Part shown: piece by piece, positions 36,526-45,464 of the stretch
How positions within the stretch are numbered: the stretch's first letter is position 1
How the letters are laid out: each line of letters begins with the position of its first letter
Origin: Robertkochia flava
GTDB taxonomy: Bacteria > Bacteroidota > Bacteroidia > Flavobacteriales > Flavobacteriaceae
Direction: 5' to 3'
Length of the DNA stretch: 64,000 nt
Assembly (NCBI RefSeq): GCF_020166515.1
Contig: NZ_JAINZT010000002.1
Location: 558,001 to 622,000, forward strand
The notes under the pieces: model-generated
Databases searched by the model: none
Told to the model about the DNA's origin: nothing
The model's input: the letters and a program-made list of their open reading frames with translations, nothing else
Translations under genes and position numbers: made by a program

Positions 36526-37569
36526 ATGACTTTCTATCAACACATAATTAACTGGTATACAGCGTGTAAGCGTGACCTTCCGTGGCGAAATACTGTAAAC
36601 CCTTATAAAATATGGCTTTCCGAGATTATGCTTCAGCAAACCCGGGTAGAGCAGGGACTGCCTTATTATCAGGATTTTGTTAATAAGTTTCCTACAGTGC
36701 ATCATCTTGCCGCTGCCGCTGATGACCTGGTTATGAAGATGTGGCAGGGTCTGGGCTATTATTCCAGAGCCAGGAACCTGCATGCCACCTCTAAGTATAT
36801 TAGCCGGGAGCTGGATGGGAGGTTCCCGGAGAGGTTTGCAGACCTGAAAAAATTAAAGGGTGTTGGGGATTACACGGCGGCTGCAATTGCCTCTTTTTCC
36901 TTTGGGGAGGCTGTACCTGTTGTCGATGGAAATGTCTATCGGTTATTGTCCCGTTACTTTGGGGTCGACATCCCAGTGAACAGTACAGAGGGGGTGCGGT
37001 ATTTTCGGGAGCTCGCAGAGCAATTAATAGATAAAGATCGCCCCGGCACCTATAACCAGGCCATCATGGAATTTGGAGCCCGTCAGTGCAAACCTCAGAG
37101 CCCCGATTGCGGGGCATGCCCGTTACAGGACTCCTGTGTTGCCCTGCAAAAGAATACGGTAAGCGTGCTTCCGGTAAAGTTGAGGAAGGGAAAGGTTAAA
37201 AAAAGATATTTCAATTACCTTATACCTTATAATGATAGGCAGGTGTTGATTTCCAAAAGAACCGGTAACGATATCTGGAGAGATCTCTACGAATTTCCTC
37301 TGGTGGAAACAGGGGCTCCTTCCGGTTGGGACGAGGTTAGTAAAGCGGCACAGGTAAAGGCTCTTCCCGGTATCGATTCTGCCAGGGTTTGGCTCTATAA
37401 TGAAGAGCAGGTAGTACATAAATTGTCGCATCAGCATATCTATACCAGGTTCTGGATTGTAGAGCTTGCCGAAGAATTCGATCAGGGAGTGGAAAAAAGT
37501 AGGGTTTCAGATTATGCCATGCCCGTTTTGCTGGCTAACTTTGTACGGGATTTTGAATTTTCGAATTAG
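36526..37569 (+). CDS. mutY: A/G-specific adenine glycosylase
   Basis: MutY removes adenine mispaired with 8-oxoguanine. The 347-residue protein has the catalytic Glu in WLSEIMLQQTRVEQ (about residues 30-43), the helix-hairpin-helix LKGVGDYTAAAIASF with the catalytic Asp in PVVDGNVYRLLSRYF (about 129-143), and the [4Fe-4S] loop CKPQSPDCGACPLQDSC (about 189-205, C-x6-C-x2-C-x5-C). A NUDIX-like C-terminal domain for 8-oxoG recognition follows. It heads the order mutY-ssb-gldE-gldD, which I recall as conserved in gliding flavobacteria. Confidence 0.96.
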   Translation: MTFYQHIINWYTACKRDLPWRNTVNPYKIWLSEIMLQQTRVEQGLPYYQDFVNKFPTVHHLAAAADDLVMKMWQGLGYYSRARNLHATSKYISRELDGRFPERFADLKKLKGVGDYTAAAIASFSFGEAVPVVDGNVYRLLSRYFGVDIPVNSTEGVRYFRELAEQLIDKDRPGTYNQAIMEFGARQCKPQSPDCGACPLQDSCVALQKNTVSVLPVKLRKGKVKKRYFNYLIPYNDRQVLISKRTGNDIWRDLYEFPLVETGAPSGWDEVSKAAQVKALPGIDSARVWLYNEEQVVHKLSHQHIYTRFWIVELAEEFDQGVEKSRVSDYAMPVLLANFVRDFEFSN

Positions 37570-37619
37570 GTAAATTTTAATACATTTATAACTACGAAGA
37601 ACTTTAACCATACTTAATA

Positions 37620-38105
37620 ATGAGTGGAACACTAAATAAGGTAATGCTGATAGGTCATCTGGGAGACGATGTGAAGATGAATTATTTTGAGGGAGGCAAC
37701 TGTATCGGCAGGTTCCCTCTGGCAACCAACGACTCCTACACCAACAGGCAAACCGGAGAACGCGTAACCAATACGGAATGGCACAATATTGTGGTTCGTA
37801 ATAAGGCTGCGGAGGTTTGCGAAAAATACCTCAAAAAGGGCGATAAGGTCTACGTGGAGGGCCGATTAAAGAATCGCCAGTGGCAGGGAGAAGATGGTAA
37901 TATGCGTTACACCACAGAAATACATGTAACCGACTTTACATTTCTTTCCAATAAAAATGAATCGGGACCTTACCAGGGGGACGGAGGCAGGCCCGGAATG
38001 GGGCAGAACCCCGCCGGACAACAACCTGCGCAGCAAACCGGGCAATCTACCTCAAACAGCCCTTCCGCTGGCATGGAAGAGGAAGATGATGATCTGCCGT
38101 TTTAA
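37620..38105 (+). CDS. ssb: Single-stranded DNA-binding protein
   Basis: A 161-residue SSB with an N-terminal OB fold (NKVMLIGHLGDDVKMNYFEG, WHNIVVRNKAAEVCEKYLKKG), a Gly/Gln/Pro-rich linker (about 118-148) and the acidic protein-interaction tip EEEDDDLPF at the C-terminus. It lies 50 bases after mutY and 25 before gldE. Confidence 0.96.
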   Translation: MSGTLNKVMLIGHLGDDVKMNYFEGGNCIGRFPLATNDSYTNRQTGERVTNTEWHNIVVRNKAAEVCEKYLKKGDKVYVEGRLKNRQWQGEDGNMRYTTEIHVTDFTFLSNKNESGPYQGDGGRPGMGQNPAGQQPAQQTGQSTSNSPSAGMEEEDDDLPF

Positions 38106-38130
38106 TATAGTCTAACCAAATTTCTGACAC

Positions 38131-39450
38131 TTGGACCCTGAGCCCTCGAGTTTAATTTCTTTTATACTTGCTATAGAGCCGGTTACGGTGGTTAAGATCA
38201 CCGTGCTGTTTGTTTTGCTGTTTTGCTCCGCCCTGGTTTCAGGGGCAGAGGTCGCCTTTTTTTCGCTTTCACCCTCCGATCTTATTAAAAGAAGAAATGA
38301 AGGTGATAAAAGAACAGAGGTGGTAACCTCCCTGTTGGAGTATCCTAAAAAACTTCTGGCCACCATCCTGGTTGCCAATAATTTCATAAATATCGCCATC
38401 GTTCTTCTCATTAGCTCTCTGAGTGAATTTTTTTTCGGATCGGTAAAAGGTGAGGTGTTGGGGTTCATACCGCTTCGGTTTATTGTGGAAGTGGTGGTGG
38501 CTACATTCCTGATCCTGCTCTTCGGCGAGATCCTGCCAAAGATCTATGCCAGTAGGAATAAGGTCGAGTTTTCTCATCTGATGGCGTATCCTTTACTGGT
38601 GCTCAATAAAATTTTCTATCCACTTAATATGCCTATGCGATCGGCGACGATCTATCTTCAGGATAAACTCGGAAAGCAGAAAGCTAATATTTCGGTGGAT
38701 CAGCTGTCGCATGCCCTGGAACTCACTTCAGAAGAAGATACCACCAGGGAAGAACAGAAAATTCTTGAAGGGATCGTAACCTTTGGAAATACGGATACGC
38801 GACAGGTTATGCGGCCAAGGATCGATATTTTTGCCCTGAGCGAAGACATGAAATTCGGGGATGTAATCGAACAGATCGTAACTCATGGGTATTCCAGGGT
38901 GCCTGTTTACAAGGATCATATGGACCAGGTAACAGGGGTGCTCTATATTAAGGACCTTCTTCCGTACCTCGACCGGAAATCTTTTGATTGGATCACCCTG
39001 AAAAGGGAGGCGTATTTCGTTCCCGAAAATAAAAAACTGGACGATTTGCTCAAGGAATTTCAGGACATGAAAAGTCACCTCGCCATAGTGGTGGATGAGT
39101 ATGGAGGAACTTCAGGATTGGTGACCCTTGAAGATATTATTGAAGAAATCGTTGGTGATATCAGTGATGAATTCGATGATGAGGACCTTATCTATTCAAA
39201 ACTTGATGAAAAGAATTATGTTTTTGAAGGGAAGACCTCGTTAAAGGACTTTTACCGGGTGCTCAGGCTGGATGATCCTTCCGATTTTCAGAACAATAAA
39301 GGAGAGTCTGAAACGGTGGCCGGCTTTGTCCTGGAGATAGCAGGCAGCTTTCCGAAAAAAGGCGAACAGATCAGGTTTCAGAACTACACCTTTGTTATCG
39401 AGGCCATCGATAACAGACGTATAAAGCAAATTAAAGTAATGCTGGATTAA
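38131..39450 (+). CDS. gldE: Gliding motility-associated protein GldE (CNNM/CorC type)
   Basis: The 439-residue protein has a DUF21 (CNNM) membrane region with about four segments (FVLLFCSALVSGAEVAFFSLS near the start), a CBS-domain pair (RQVMRPRIDIFALSED, about 229-244; LAIVVDEYGGTSGLVTLEDI, about 317-336) and a C-terminal CorC_HlyC domain. GldE is paired with GldD in flavobacterial gliding. The start is TTG; MDPEP fits the usual GldE N-terminus. The stop abuts the gldD ATG with no gap. Confidence 0.92.
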   Translation: MDPEPSSLISFILAIEPVTVVKITVLFVLLFCSALVSGAEVAFFSLSPSDLIKRRNEGDKRTEVVTSLLEYPKKLLATILVANNFINIAIVLLISSLSEFFFGSVKGEVLGFIPLRFIVEVVVATFLILLFGEILPKIYASRNKVEFSHLMAYPLLVLNKIFYPLNMPMRSATIYLQDKLGKQKANISVDQLSHALELTSEEDTTREEQKILEGIVTFGNTDTRQVMRPRIDIFALSEDMKFGDVIEQIVTHGYSRVPVYKDHMDQVTGVLYIKDLLPYLDRKSFDWITLKREAYFVPENKKLDDLLKEFQDMKSHLAIVVDEYGGTSGLVTLEDIIEEIVGDISDEFDDEDLIYSKLDEKNYVFEGKTSLKDFYRVLRLDDPSDFQNNKGESETVAGFVLEIAGSFPKKGEQIRFQNYTFVIEAIDNRRIKQIKVMLD

Positions 39451-40026
39451 ATGGAGTTTAAGTTTACCATCAGAATATTTAAATACGTACTGGCCTTAAC
39501 CATGGCTATTGCTGTGATCTCATGTGCAGACCCTGCGGTGCCAAAGCCTAAGGCGATGTTAAGACTTGAGTATCCGGAGGCAGTGTATGAAAAAACCAAC
39601 CTGCCTTGTCCGTTCAGATTTGAGAAAAATATCGCAGCCGAAATATCAGGTCAGAGGCAATGTTCATTTGTGATGGAATATCCTCAAATGAATGCGAATA
39701 TCTTTTTTACTTATAAGCCGGTCAATGGTGACCTGGATATGCTGTTACGCGATGCTCAGAAATTAACCTATGAACACGTGGTTAAGGCAGATAACATAAC
39801 TGAACAACCCTTCGTTAATCCGCAGAACAAGGTCTACGGTATGTTTTATAACCTTCAGGGTAATGCGGCGTCCCAGGCACAATTTTATCTCACAGACAGT
39901 CTGAACCATTTCGTTACCGGGTCATTGTATTTTAAAGCGAAGCCAAACTACGATTCGGTATTACCCGCGGCTCAGTATCTGGAAAAGGATATGAGGAAGG
40001 TGATGGAAACTTTCGGCTGGAAATAA
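39451..40026 (+). CDS. gldD: Gliding motility lipoprotein GldD
   Basis: The 191-residue lipoprotein has a signal ending AVISCADPAVPKPK, with the lipidated Cys near residue 25. The mature part carries the GldD features PKAMLRLEYPEAVYEK, CPFRFEKN and, near the end, AKPNYDSVLPAAQYLEKDM. GldD is required for gliding and type IX secretion in Flavobacterium johnsoniae. It starts at the base after the gldE stop, so translation is probably coupled. Confidence 0.94.
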   Translation: MEFKFTIRIFKYVLALTMAIAVISCADPAVPKPKAMLRLEYPEAVYEKTNLPCPFRFEKNIAAEISGQRQCSFVMEYPQMNANIFFTYKPVNGDLDMLLRDAQKLTYEHVVKADNITEQPFVNPQNKVYGMFYNLQGNAASQAQFYLTDSLNHFVTGSLYFKAKPNYDSVLPAAQYLEKDMRKVMETFGWK

Positions 40027-40055
40027 ACACGTGCCCGGTTCGGGCCTGCATTCGT

Positions 40056-40475
40056 CTATTTATTCAGAAGCTTTTCAGCGTTCTCGATGCTGGAATTTAC
40101 CTGGTCTCTCATTACTTTTACCTTGATCTCTTCTTCTTCAAGCCACCTTTGCTTTTCTTCGGGTAGGGCTTTTCCTTTCAGGATCTCTTCCGAATCAAAC
40201 CGATCTCCGAAACCTTTCATCCAATCCATCATCGATTTGTGCGCAGCCTGAAGGTCTTTCATGGCAATTTCATAGGGTGATCCTGCCTGTGCCGTATCTG
40301 CGATAGGCTTCAGTTCTCCGACGAGTTTGCTTATGGTGGTCATTTTGGGCATTACCTCATCGTGAATGGCCATTACCTCTTCCATTTTTGATGGTTCCTC
40401 AACATTGGCCTTTTCCTGCTTGCAAGAAAAAGCAATGAGGCAAACCACGATTAAAACTATTGTTCTCATGTTCAT
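40056..40475 (-). CDS. Small helical lipoprotein, unknown function
   Basis: The 139-residue protein has a lipoprotein signal ending LIAFSCKQEK (Cys near residue 18). The rest is mainly helical and charged, with Met-rich phrases such as KMEEVMAIHDEVMPKM and MMDWMKGFGDRFDSEE. Homologues in this group are often labelled viral A-type inclusion-like, which says nothing of function. Translation may start at 40475 or at the second Met (40469). It is convergent with gldD across 29 bases holding a weak GCCCG/CGGGC hairpin. Confidence 0.75.
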   Translation of the reverse strand: MNMRTIVLIVVCLIAFSCKQEKANVEEPSKMEEVMAIHDEVMPKMTTISKLVGELKPIADTAQAGSPYEIAMKDLQAAHKSMMDWMKGFGDRFDSEEILKGKALPEEKQRWLEEEEIKVKVMRDQVNSSIENAEKLLNK

Positions 40476-40714
40476 TTCCGAAATTGATTGTTATTAGGTG
40501 TAAAAGTAATGAAGAATTAACCGATTCTGTAAAGCTTTTAATGTTCCGGGTTAGCATAGGTTTGTTTTAACCTGGAGCTTCAGAAAGTACTCCGGAGGCT
40601 TTTTTGGTTCCGGCCGGATGATTAAAGTGTTTTTGCCCGGATTGGATTTTTCTATTTCCCTTTACGGGGTTTAATTCCGAAAAATTATCAGATTTTTGCA
40701 GCTTAAATCGGTTT

Positions 40715-41593
40715 ATGAACAACGATCAGCGCAAGTGGGTTTATCTTTTTGTACTTTCCATTATCTGGGGGAGTTCCTATATCCTTATCAAAAAAGGACT
40801 TCAGGGATTCTCTCCGGTTCAGTTGGGGGCAGTACGCATTATCTTTTCCACCATTTTTCTTCTTCTGGTGGGGTATCGTTCTGTAAAGACCATACGGAAG
40901 AACGAATGGAAATGGATCGTGGCCTCTGCGCTGAGTGGAACCTTCATTCCTGTTTTTCTGTTTGCGTTTGCGGAAACTGAGATTGACAGTAGTATTGCCT
41001 CGGTGCTTAACTCCCTGGTCCCGCTCTTTACCATCCTGATCGGTTTTCTGGCTTTCAGAATTCGCACCAGGTGGGGGCAGGTAGTGGGTGTTCTCATGGG
41101 ACTCGCCGGTGCTGTAGTTCTCATTCTTCAGGGGGCAAAAGTGAATCCGGGGCAGAATTATTTTTATTCGCTGTTGGTTGTGCTTGCTGCTGTTTTATAT
41201 GCAGCCAATGCCAATATTATAAAATCCAGGTTACAAAAGGTTTCTCCAATGGCCATAGCCACAGGAAGTTTTGTGCTCATGCTTCCGGCGGCAATAGTGC
41301 TTATTACCTTTTCCGGGTTCTTTACGGAAGAAGTTGTTCAGGGAGCCAGCTTCTGGCCTAGTCTGGGCTATATCGCCGTTTTATCTGTTTTTGGTACCGG
41401 ATTGGCAAAGATCATGTTTAACCGGTTGATTCAGATCTCTACACCTGTGTTTTCTACCTCGGTAACCTATCTTATTCCTGTAGTCGGGGTTTTCTGGGGC
41501 ATGCTCGATGGAGAACGATTCTCTTTGCTGCAGGTCCTTGGTGGAGGGATCATTTTGTTAGGTGTATACCTGGTAAACAGAAACCGGAAATAA
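40715..41593 (+). CDS. EamA family (DMT) transporter
   Basis: The 292-residue inner-membrane protein has ten predicted membrane segments in two EamA repeats: FVLSIIWGSSYILIKKG near the start and LLVVLAAVLYAANANIIKS at the start of the second repeat (about residue 150). Members export metabolites such as amino acids; the substrate here is unknown. The 240 bases upstream, shared with the divergent lipoprotein gene, hold only a weak -7-like GATTTTTG (40691-40698). Confidence 0.9.
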   Translation: MNNDQRKWVYLFVLSIIWGSSYILIKKGLQGFSPVQLGAVRIIFSTIFLLLVGYRSVKTIRKNEWKWIVASALSGTFIPVFLFAFAETEIDSSIASVLNSLVPLFTILIGFLAFRIRTRWGQVVGVLMGLAGAVVLILQGAKVNPGQNYFYSLLVVLAAVLYAANANIIKSRLQKVSPMAIATGSFVLMLPAAIVLITFSGFFTEEVVQGASFWPSLGYIAVLSVFGTGLAKIMFNRLIQISTPVFSTSVTYLIPVVGVFWGMLDGERFSLLQVLGGGIILLGVYLVNRNRK

Positions 41594-41838
41594 ATAAGTG
41601 TGGTCTTTATTAAAAGAATACCGCTGCTAATAGCTTCTACAGGCTTTTCAGGGGAATGAATCCGGAGGGTCTGTTTGCCGATCTGCAGTAATTTCTAAGA
41701 TCCGGAATTTTCCAGCCACAGGAATTTTTCTGTGCTTAAGTATTTTACAAGGCCCGTTCCTGTATTTTTTACTCCAATTATTACCTGCAGACCCTCTATT
41801 TTTTGTAAATTCGATACAGTAATTGCAAAACCAACTCA

Positions 41839-42300
41839 ATGAATCCCAACAGAATACATATAAGGTACGGCCTCATTATTGCCGTTGTGCTCATTGCTTA
41901 CTTCCTATTGCTCCGGCTTTTTGGACTGCATGAAAATCCATGGCTCAGGGTGTTTAACGGGGCTATTGTGGCCTATGGTTTATATGCTGCGATCAGGCTC
42001 AGAAGGGTTCTCGAGGGCGATAAATTCGATTATTATAAAGGATTTAAAACCGGGATCTATTCCGGGTTTCTGGCCACCCTGGTCTTTGTGGGCTTCATGG
42101 CGCTATACATGTATCATCTTGATCCTGAATTTCCCGAGATGCTTCTGGATACATGGATGAAAGATTACAATCAGGGGCCGGGTATTCTCATTTTTATTCT
42201 GGTAGTGGAAGGATTCGCTTCGACCGTGGTACTTACCCTGGCATTTATGCAGAAATTTAAACCGAGTTGGAACCCTAAAAAAAGAGCTCAAAACGCATAA
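41839..42300 (+). CDS. DUF4199-like membrane protein
   Basis: The 153-residue protein has four membrane segments (about 10-26, 35-50, 72-92, 115-138) and the phrase FDYYKGFKTGIYSGFLATLVF, which fits the Bacteroidota DUF4199 family. Function is unknown. It stands alone between the EamA gene and rplU. The 245 bases upstream show no other gene, only a small hairpin CACAG/CTGTG near 41720-41738. Confidence 0.65.
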   Translation: MNPNRIHIRYGLIIAVVLIAYFLLLRLFGLHENPWLRVFNGAIVAYGLYAAIRLRRVLEGDKFDYYKGFKTGIYSGFLATLVFVGFMALYMYHLDPEFPEMLLDTWMKDYNQGPGILIFILVVEGFASTVVLTLAFMQKFKPSWNPKKRAQNA

Positions 42301-42305
42301 AAACA

Positions 42306-42336
42306 TTTGCGCTTTAATGAATTAGCAGTATATTTG
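42306..42336 (+). promoter_or_regulatory. Full flavobacterial promoter for rplU-rpmA
   Basis: TTTG (42306-42309), 19 bases, then TATATTTG (42329-42336). Both boxes and the spacing match the Bacteroidota -33/-7 consensus. It leaves a leader of about 57 bases before the rplU ATG. Confidence 0.7.
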
Positions 42337-42398
42337 CACCCGCCTAAAATTTTATTTTGGGCTTATGTATTGAAACTAATTTATTAATCCATACGTAT

Positions 42399-42893
42399 AT
42401 GTACGCAATTGTAGAGATAGCAGGGCAGCAATTTAAAGTTGCAAAAGACCAGAAGGTTTACGTGCATCGTTTGGCTTCCAAAGAAGGAGAGAAAGTTTCT
42501 TTTGATAACGTTCTTCTTTTGGATGACAACGGTAATGTTACCATTGGCGCCCCGGCTATAAACGGAGCCGCAGTAGAGGCAAAAGTTGTTAAGCACCTTA
42601 AGGGTGACAAAGTGATCGTTTTCAAAAAGAAAAGACGTAAAGGGTACAAAGTGAAGAATGGTCACAGACAGGCCCTTACTGAGATCGTGATTGAAGGGAT
42701 CACTGCCAGCGGAGCTAAGAAGGCAGCTCCTCAGAAAGAAACCAAAAAAGCAGATGCTCCAAAGGCCGAAGCTAAAGCCGGACAGGATCTGAATGATCTT
42801 ACCGTGGCTGAGCTGAGAGAAATGGCTAAGGATAAAGGGATCAGCGGATATTCTTCCATGAAGAAAGCTGAACTGATCGAGGCATTAAGCTAA
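42399..42893 (+). CDS. rplU: 50S ribosomal protein L21 with C-terminal extension
   Basis: I take the ATG at 42399, giving 164 residues starting MYAIVEIAGQQFKV, the normal L21 N-terminus; the upstream in-frame ATG at 42357 lies in the leader. L21 proper (about 1-103) ends around KNGHRQALTEIVIEGI. After a Lys/Ala/Pro-rich linker (about 107-130) comes DLTVAELREMAKDKGISGYS plus SMKKAELIEAL, which looks like a SAP or Rho-N type nucleic-acid-binding helix pair. Standard L21 lacks this part. L27 follows by 35 bases. Confidence 0.93.
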   Translation: MYAIVEIAGQQFKVAKDQKVYVHRLASKEGEKVSFDNVLLLDDNGNVTIGAPAINGAAVEAKVVKHLKGDKVIVFKKKRRKGYKVKNGHRQALTEIVIEGITASGAKKAAPQKETKKADAPKAEAKAGQDLNDLTVAELREMAKDKGISGYSSMKKAELIEALS

Positions 42894-42928
42894 TTTTTAA
42901 TTTGTTAACGAAATAAAACTCTAATACA

Positions 42929-43189
42929 ATGGCACACAAAAAAGGAGTTGGTAGTTCCAAGAACGGTAGAGAATCAGAATCGAAACGCCTCGGGGTGAAG
43001 ATCTTCGGAGGTCAGGCTGCTATCGCTGGGAATATCATTGTTAGACAACGTGGAACGGCTCACAATCCAGGTGAGAACGTTTACATGGGGAAAGACCATA
43101 CCCTGCATGCAAAAGTAGATGGTATCGTGAAGTTCCAGAAGAAAAGAGATAATAAATCTTACGTTTCTATTGAGCCATTTGAAGCTTAA
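42929..43189 (+). CDS. rpmA: 50S ribosomal protein L27
   Basis: The 86-residue protein begins [20 protein letters not shown] after Met and contains [20 protein letters not shown], the standard L27 signature. Its N-terminal tail reaches the peptidyl transferase centre. It is in operon with rplU. Confidence 0.98.
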   Translation: MAHKKGVGSSKNGRESESKRLGVKIFGGQAAIAGNIIVRQRGTAHNPGENVYMGKDHTLHAKVDGIVKFQKKRDNKSYVSIEPFEA

Positions 43190-43209
43190 TAAGAAGCCAT
43201 ATTCTTAGG

Positions 43210-43242
43210 AAAAGCCCTTCATTTTTGAGGGGCTTTTTTTTT
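43210..43242 (+). terminator. Intrinsic terminator after rpmA
   Basis: AAGCCCTTCA pairs with TGAGGGGCTT (one G-U pair) around a short loop and is followed by nine T. Confidence 0.85.
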
Positions 43243-43433
43243 GCCCTGCGCTTTTCAGGATGGATTCAGGGTAATAGTCTGAGTTGATGCTCCGGAGATG
43301 GGACTGGTTCTCTGCATAGGGGTCCCATGTACAGAATATCTGTAAAAAGATGCAATAATCTAATAATAAGTAAGTTAAGTGATATTATAGTATATTTTTT
43401 CTATCTTTAATGGAAGCAACTAAAACTATCATT

Positions 43434-44018
43434 ATGAAGAAAAGTATTATTTGTATCGCTTTAGCCAGCTCGATCATGTTCAGCAGCTGTTTGGGTTCTT
43501 TTTCTGCCTTTAACGGCCTTAAGGACTGGAACATGGAGATTTCTGACAGTAAGTTCCTGAATAACCTGGTTTTCTGGGCGCTTTGGCTCTTGCCTGTATA
43601 TGAGATATTCCTTATTGGGGATGTCATTATTTTTAATACCCTCGAGTTCTGGACCGGGAATAATCCAGTGGCCATGAAGGAAGGGGAAAAAGAAGTACAG
43701 GTGGTCGAAAATGACGGAAACACTATTAAAATGACTGCAACCATGAACAGGATGCAGATCGAGGTGATCCAGGGGCCAAAGAAAGGGGAAAAGGTAGACC
43801 TGGTATACCGTCCTCATGAAAGGAGCTGGAATGCCATCAAACCGAACGGAGAAATTATTCCATTGAGCTCTTTCAGGGATGGATTCTACATTGTTCATAC
43901 CCCCGATGGGAAAGAGGTTAAGATCGATGCCAATGCTACCCGGGAAGAAGGTTTAGCTATCCTTAATCAATATAAGGAGGAGCATCTTCAAAATTCCATG
44001 CTGGCAGAAGCGGAATAG
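43434..44018 (+). CDS. DUF3332 family lipoprotein
   Basis: I start at 43434 (MKKSIICIALASSIMFSSC), which gives a clean lipoprotein signal with Cys near residue 19; an in-frame ATG at 43410 adds eight residues. The 194-residue protein has a hydrophobic stretch NNLVFWALWLLPVYEIFLIG (about 42-61) typical of DUF3332, then a strand-rich C-terminal part. Function is unknown. The 240 bases before it, after the rpmA terminator, hold only a weak TATCTTTA near 43402. Confidence 0.75.
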   Translation: MKKSIICIALASSIMFSSCLGSFSAFNGLKDWNMEISDSKFLNNLVFWALWLLPVYEIFLIGDVIIFNTLEFWTGNNPVAMKEGEKEVQVVENDGNTIKMTATMNRMQIEVIQGPKKGEKVDLVYRPHERSWNAIKPNGEIIPLSSFRDGFYIVHTPDGKEVKIDANATREEGLAILNQYKEEHLQNSMLAEAE

Positions 44019-44037
44019 TCTCAAAATGACATTTTCC

Positions 44038-44069
44038 AAAAAGCCCTGCAGGTATGCAGGGCTTTTTTT
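44038..44069 (+). terminator. Intrinsic terminator after the DUF3332 gene
   Basis: AAAAAGCCCTGCA pairs with TGCAGGGCTTTTT around a four-base loop, with further T. Confidence 0.9.
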
Positions 44070-44105
44070 ATAAGGGGGATTTGTGCTTGCCTTTAAGCAT
44101 TCTGT

Positions 44106-44133
44106 TTTGCAAGGTATACTTTTGTTATATTTG
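44106..44133 (+). promoter_or_regulatory. Promoter for ruvB
   Basis: TTTG (44106-44109), 16 bases, then TATATTTG (44126-44133), about 37 bases before the ruvB ATG. A second overlapping -7 match, TACTTTTG, lies at 44117-44124. Confidence 0.55.
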
Positions 44134-44169
44134 CTACCGGGCCCTCCGGCCTGTTGAGAAGACTGCCCT

Positions 44170-45192
44170 ATGAATGAATACTTAGATCCTACAGGAGACC
44201 ATCTTACTCCGGAAGAGAACGATATTGAAAGAGCGCTCAGGCCCCTTTCCTTTGATGATTTTGCAGGACAGGACCAGGTACTGGATAATTTAAGAGTCTT
44301 TACGGAGGCTGCAAATCAGCGTTCGGAAGCTCTTGATCATACGCTTTTTCACGGCCCTCCGGGACTGGGTAAGACTACCCTGGCCCATATCCTTGCCAAT
44401 GAGTTGGGAGTAAATATTCGTGTAACCTCCGGCCCTGTACTGGATAAGCCCGGAGATCTTGCAGGATTGCTCACCAATCTCGATGAAAGGGATGTGCTGT
44501 TTATCGATGAGATACATCGCCTGAGCCCTGTGGTGGAAGAATACCTGTATTCGGCCATGGAAGATTATAAGATCGATATTATGATCGAAAGCGGTCCCAA
44601 TGCCAGAACGGTACAGATCAACCTCAACCCCTTCACCCTGGTTGGTGCAACCACCCGCTCCGGTTTGCTTACCGCTCCCATGCGGGCACGGTTTGGTATT
44701 AGCAGCAGGTTGCAGTATTACACCACCGAACTGTTGGCAGATATTGTGCAGCGAAGTGCACAAATACTGCAAGTGCCGATCTCCATGGAAGCGGCAATTG
44801 AAATTGCCGGAAGGAGCCGGGGTACGCCCCGTATAGCCAATGCATTGCTGAGAAGAATCAGGGATTTCGCTCAGATTAAAGGCAATGGTAAGATCGATAT
44901 AGAAATCTCCCGCTTTGGCCTGAAAGCCCTGAATGTGGATGCCTTCGGCCTTGATGAAATGGATAATAAGATCCTGGCTACCATTATTGACAAATTCAAG
45001 GGCGGCCCTGTAGGTATTACAACCCTGGCTACCGCTGTTTCTGAGAGTGCTGAGACTATTGAGGAGGTGTATGAGCCATTTCTGATTCAACAGGGGTTTA
45101 TCGTGAGAACCCCAAGGGGAAGAGAGGTGACGGAACTTGCCTATAAACACCTGGGAAGAACACGACAAGGAACACAAGGGGGACTCTTTTAA
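44170..45192 (+). CDS. ruvB: Holliday junction branch migration helicase RuvB
   Basis: RuvB is the ring ATPase that drives branch migration with RuvA. The 340-residue protein has Walker [14 protein letters not shown] (about 57-69), Walker [11 protein letters not shown] (about 107-116), the sensor GATTRSGLL and the C-terminal winged-helix phrase [16 protein letters not shown]. Length is normal. ruvA lies about 9 kb downstream; ruvC is not in the window. Confidence 0.98.
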   Translation: MNEYLDPTGDHLTPEENDIERALRPLSFDDFAGQDQVLDNLRVFTEAANQRSEALDHTLFHGPPGLGKTTLAHILANELGVNIRVTSGPVLDKPGDLAGLLTNLDERDVLFIDEIHRLSPVVEEYLYSAMEDYKIDIMIESGPNARTVQINLNPFTLVGATTRSGLLTAPMRARFGISSRLQYYTTELLADIVQRSAQILQVPISMEAAIEIAGRSRGTPRIANALLRRIRDFAQIKGNGKIDIEISRFGLKALNVDAFGLDEMDNKILATIIDKFKGGPVGITTLATAVSESAETIEEVYEPFLIQQGFIVRTPRGREVTELAYKHLGRTRQGTQGGLF

Positions 45193-45464
45193 GTCTGGTT
45201 ATCGGTCCGGTGTATCCGATATTTTGCCTTAGTTTGCCGCGGAACAGAGCAGGTATATTTTAAGGGAAAATGTGTTGTGATTTCTGTTATTCTTCAATAA
45301 TGCCTTATGCGACGGTTCTGTCAGGGGGCAATTCAACCGGTTAAGCTTGCGATTGTTTTCAGGAATTGGGGCGTCAAAGGTAGTGTATAACGCACTAAGG
45401 ATCAGGGTAATATTAAAAATTTTCCGTAAATTCATGTGCCAGAAAACCAACCAATACGTTTAAA

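Noticed and set aside
42357-42398. Upstream start for L21
   Set aside because: It adds 14 residues to a protein whose family starts MYAIVEIAG; the added part lies in the leader.
44290-45177. 295-codon frame antisense to ruvB
   Set aside because: It lies wholly inside ruvB, is rich in His, Cys and Gln as shadow frames are, and shows no domain.
45229-45450. 73-codon minus-strand frame with a hydrophobic start (LRKIFNITLILSALYTTF) in the ruvB to DUF4242/AraC gap
   Set aside because: The rest of the frame is low-complexity and Asn-rich with no family match, no promoter or terminator, and it ends at random. A small secreted peptide cannot be excluded but is not supported.
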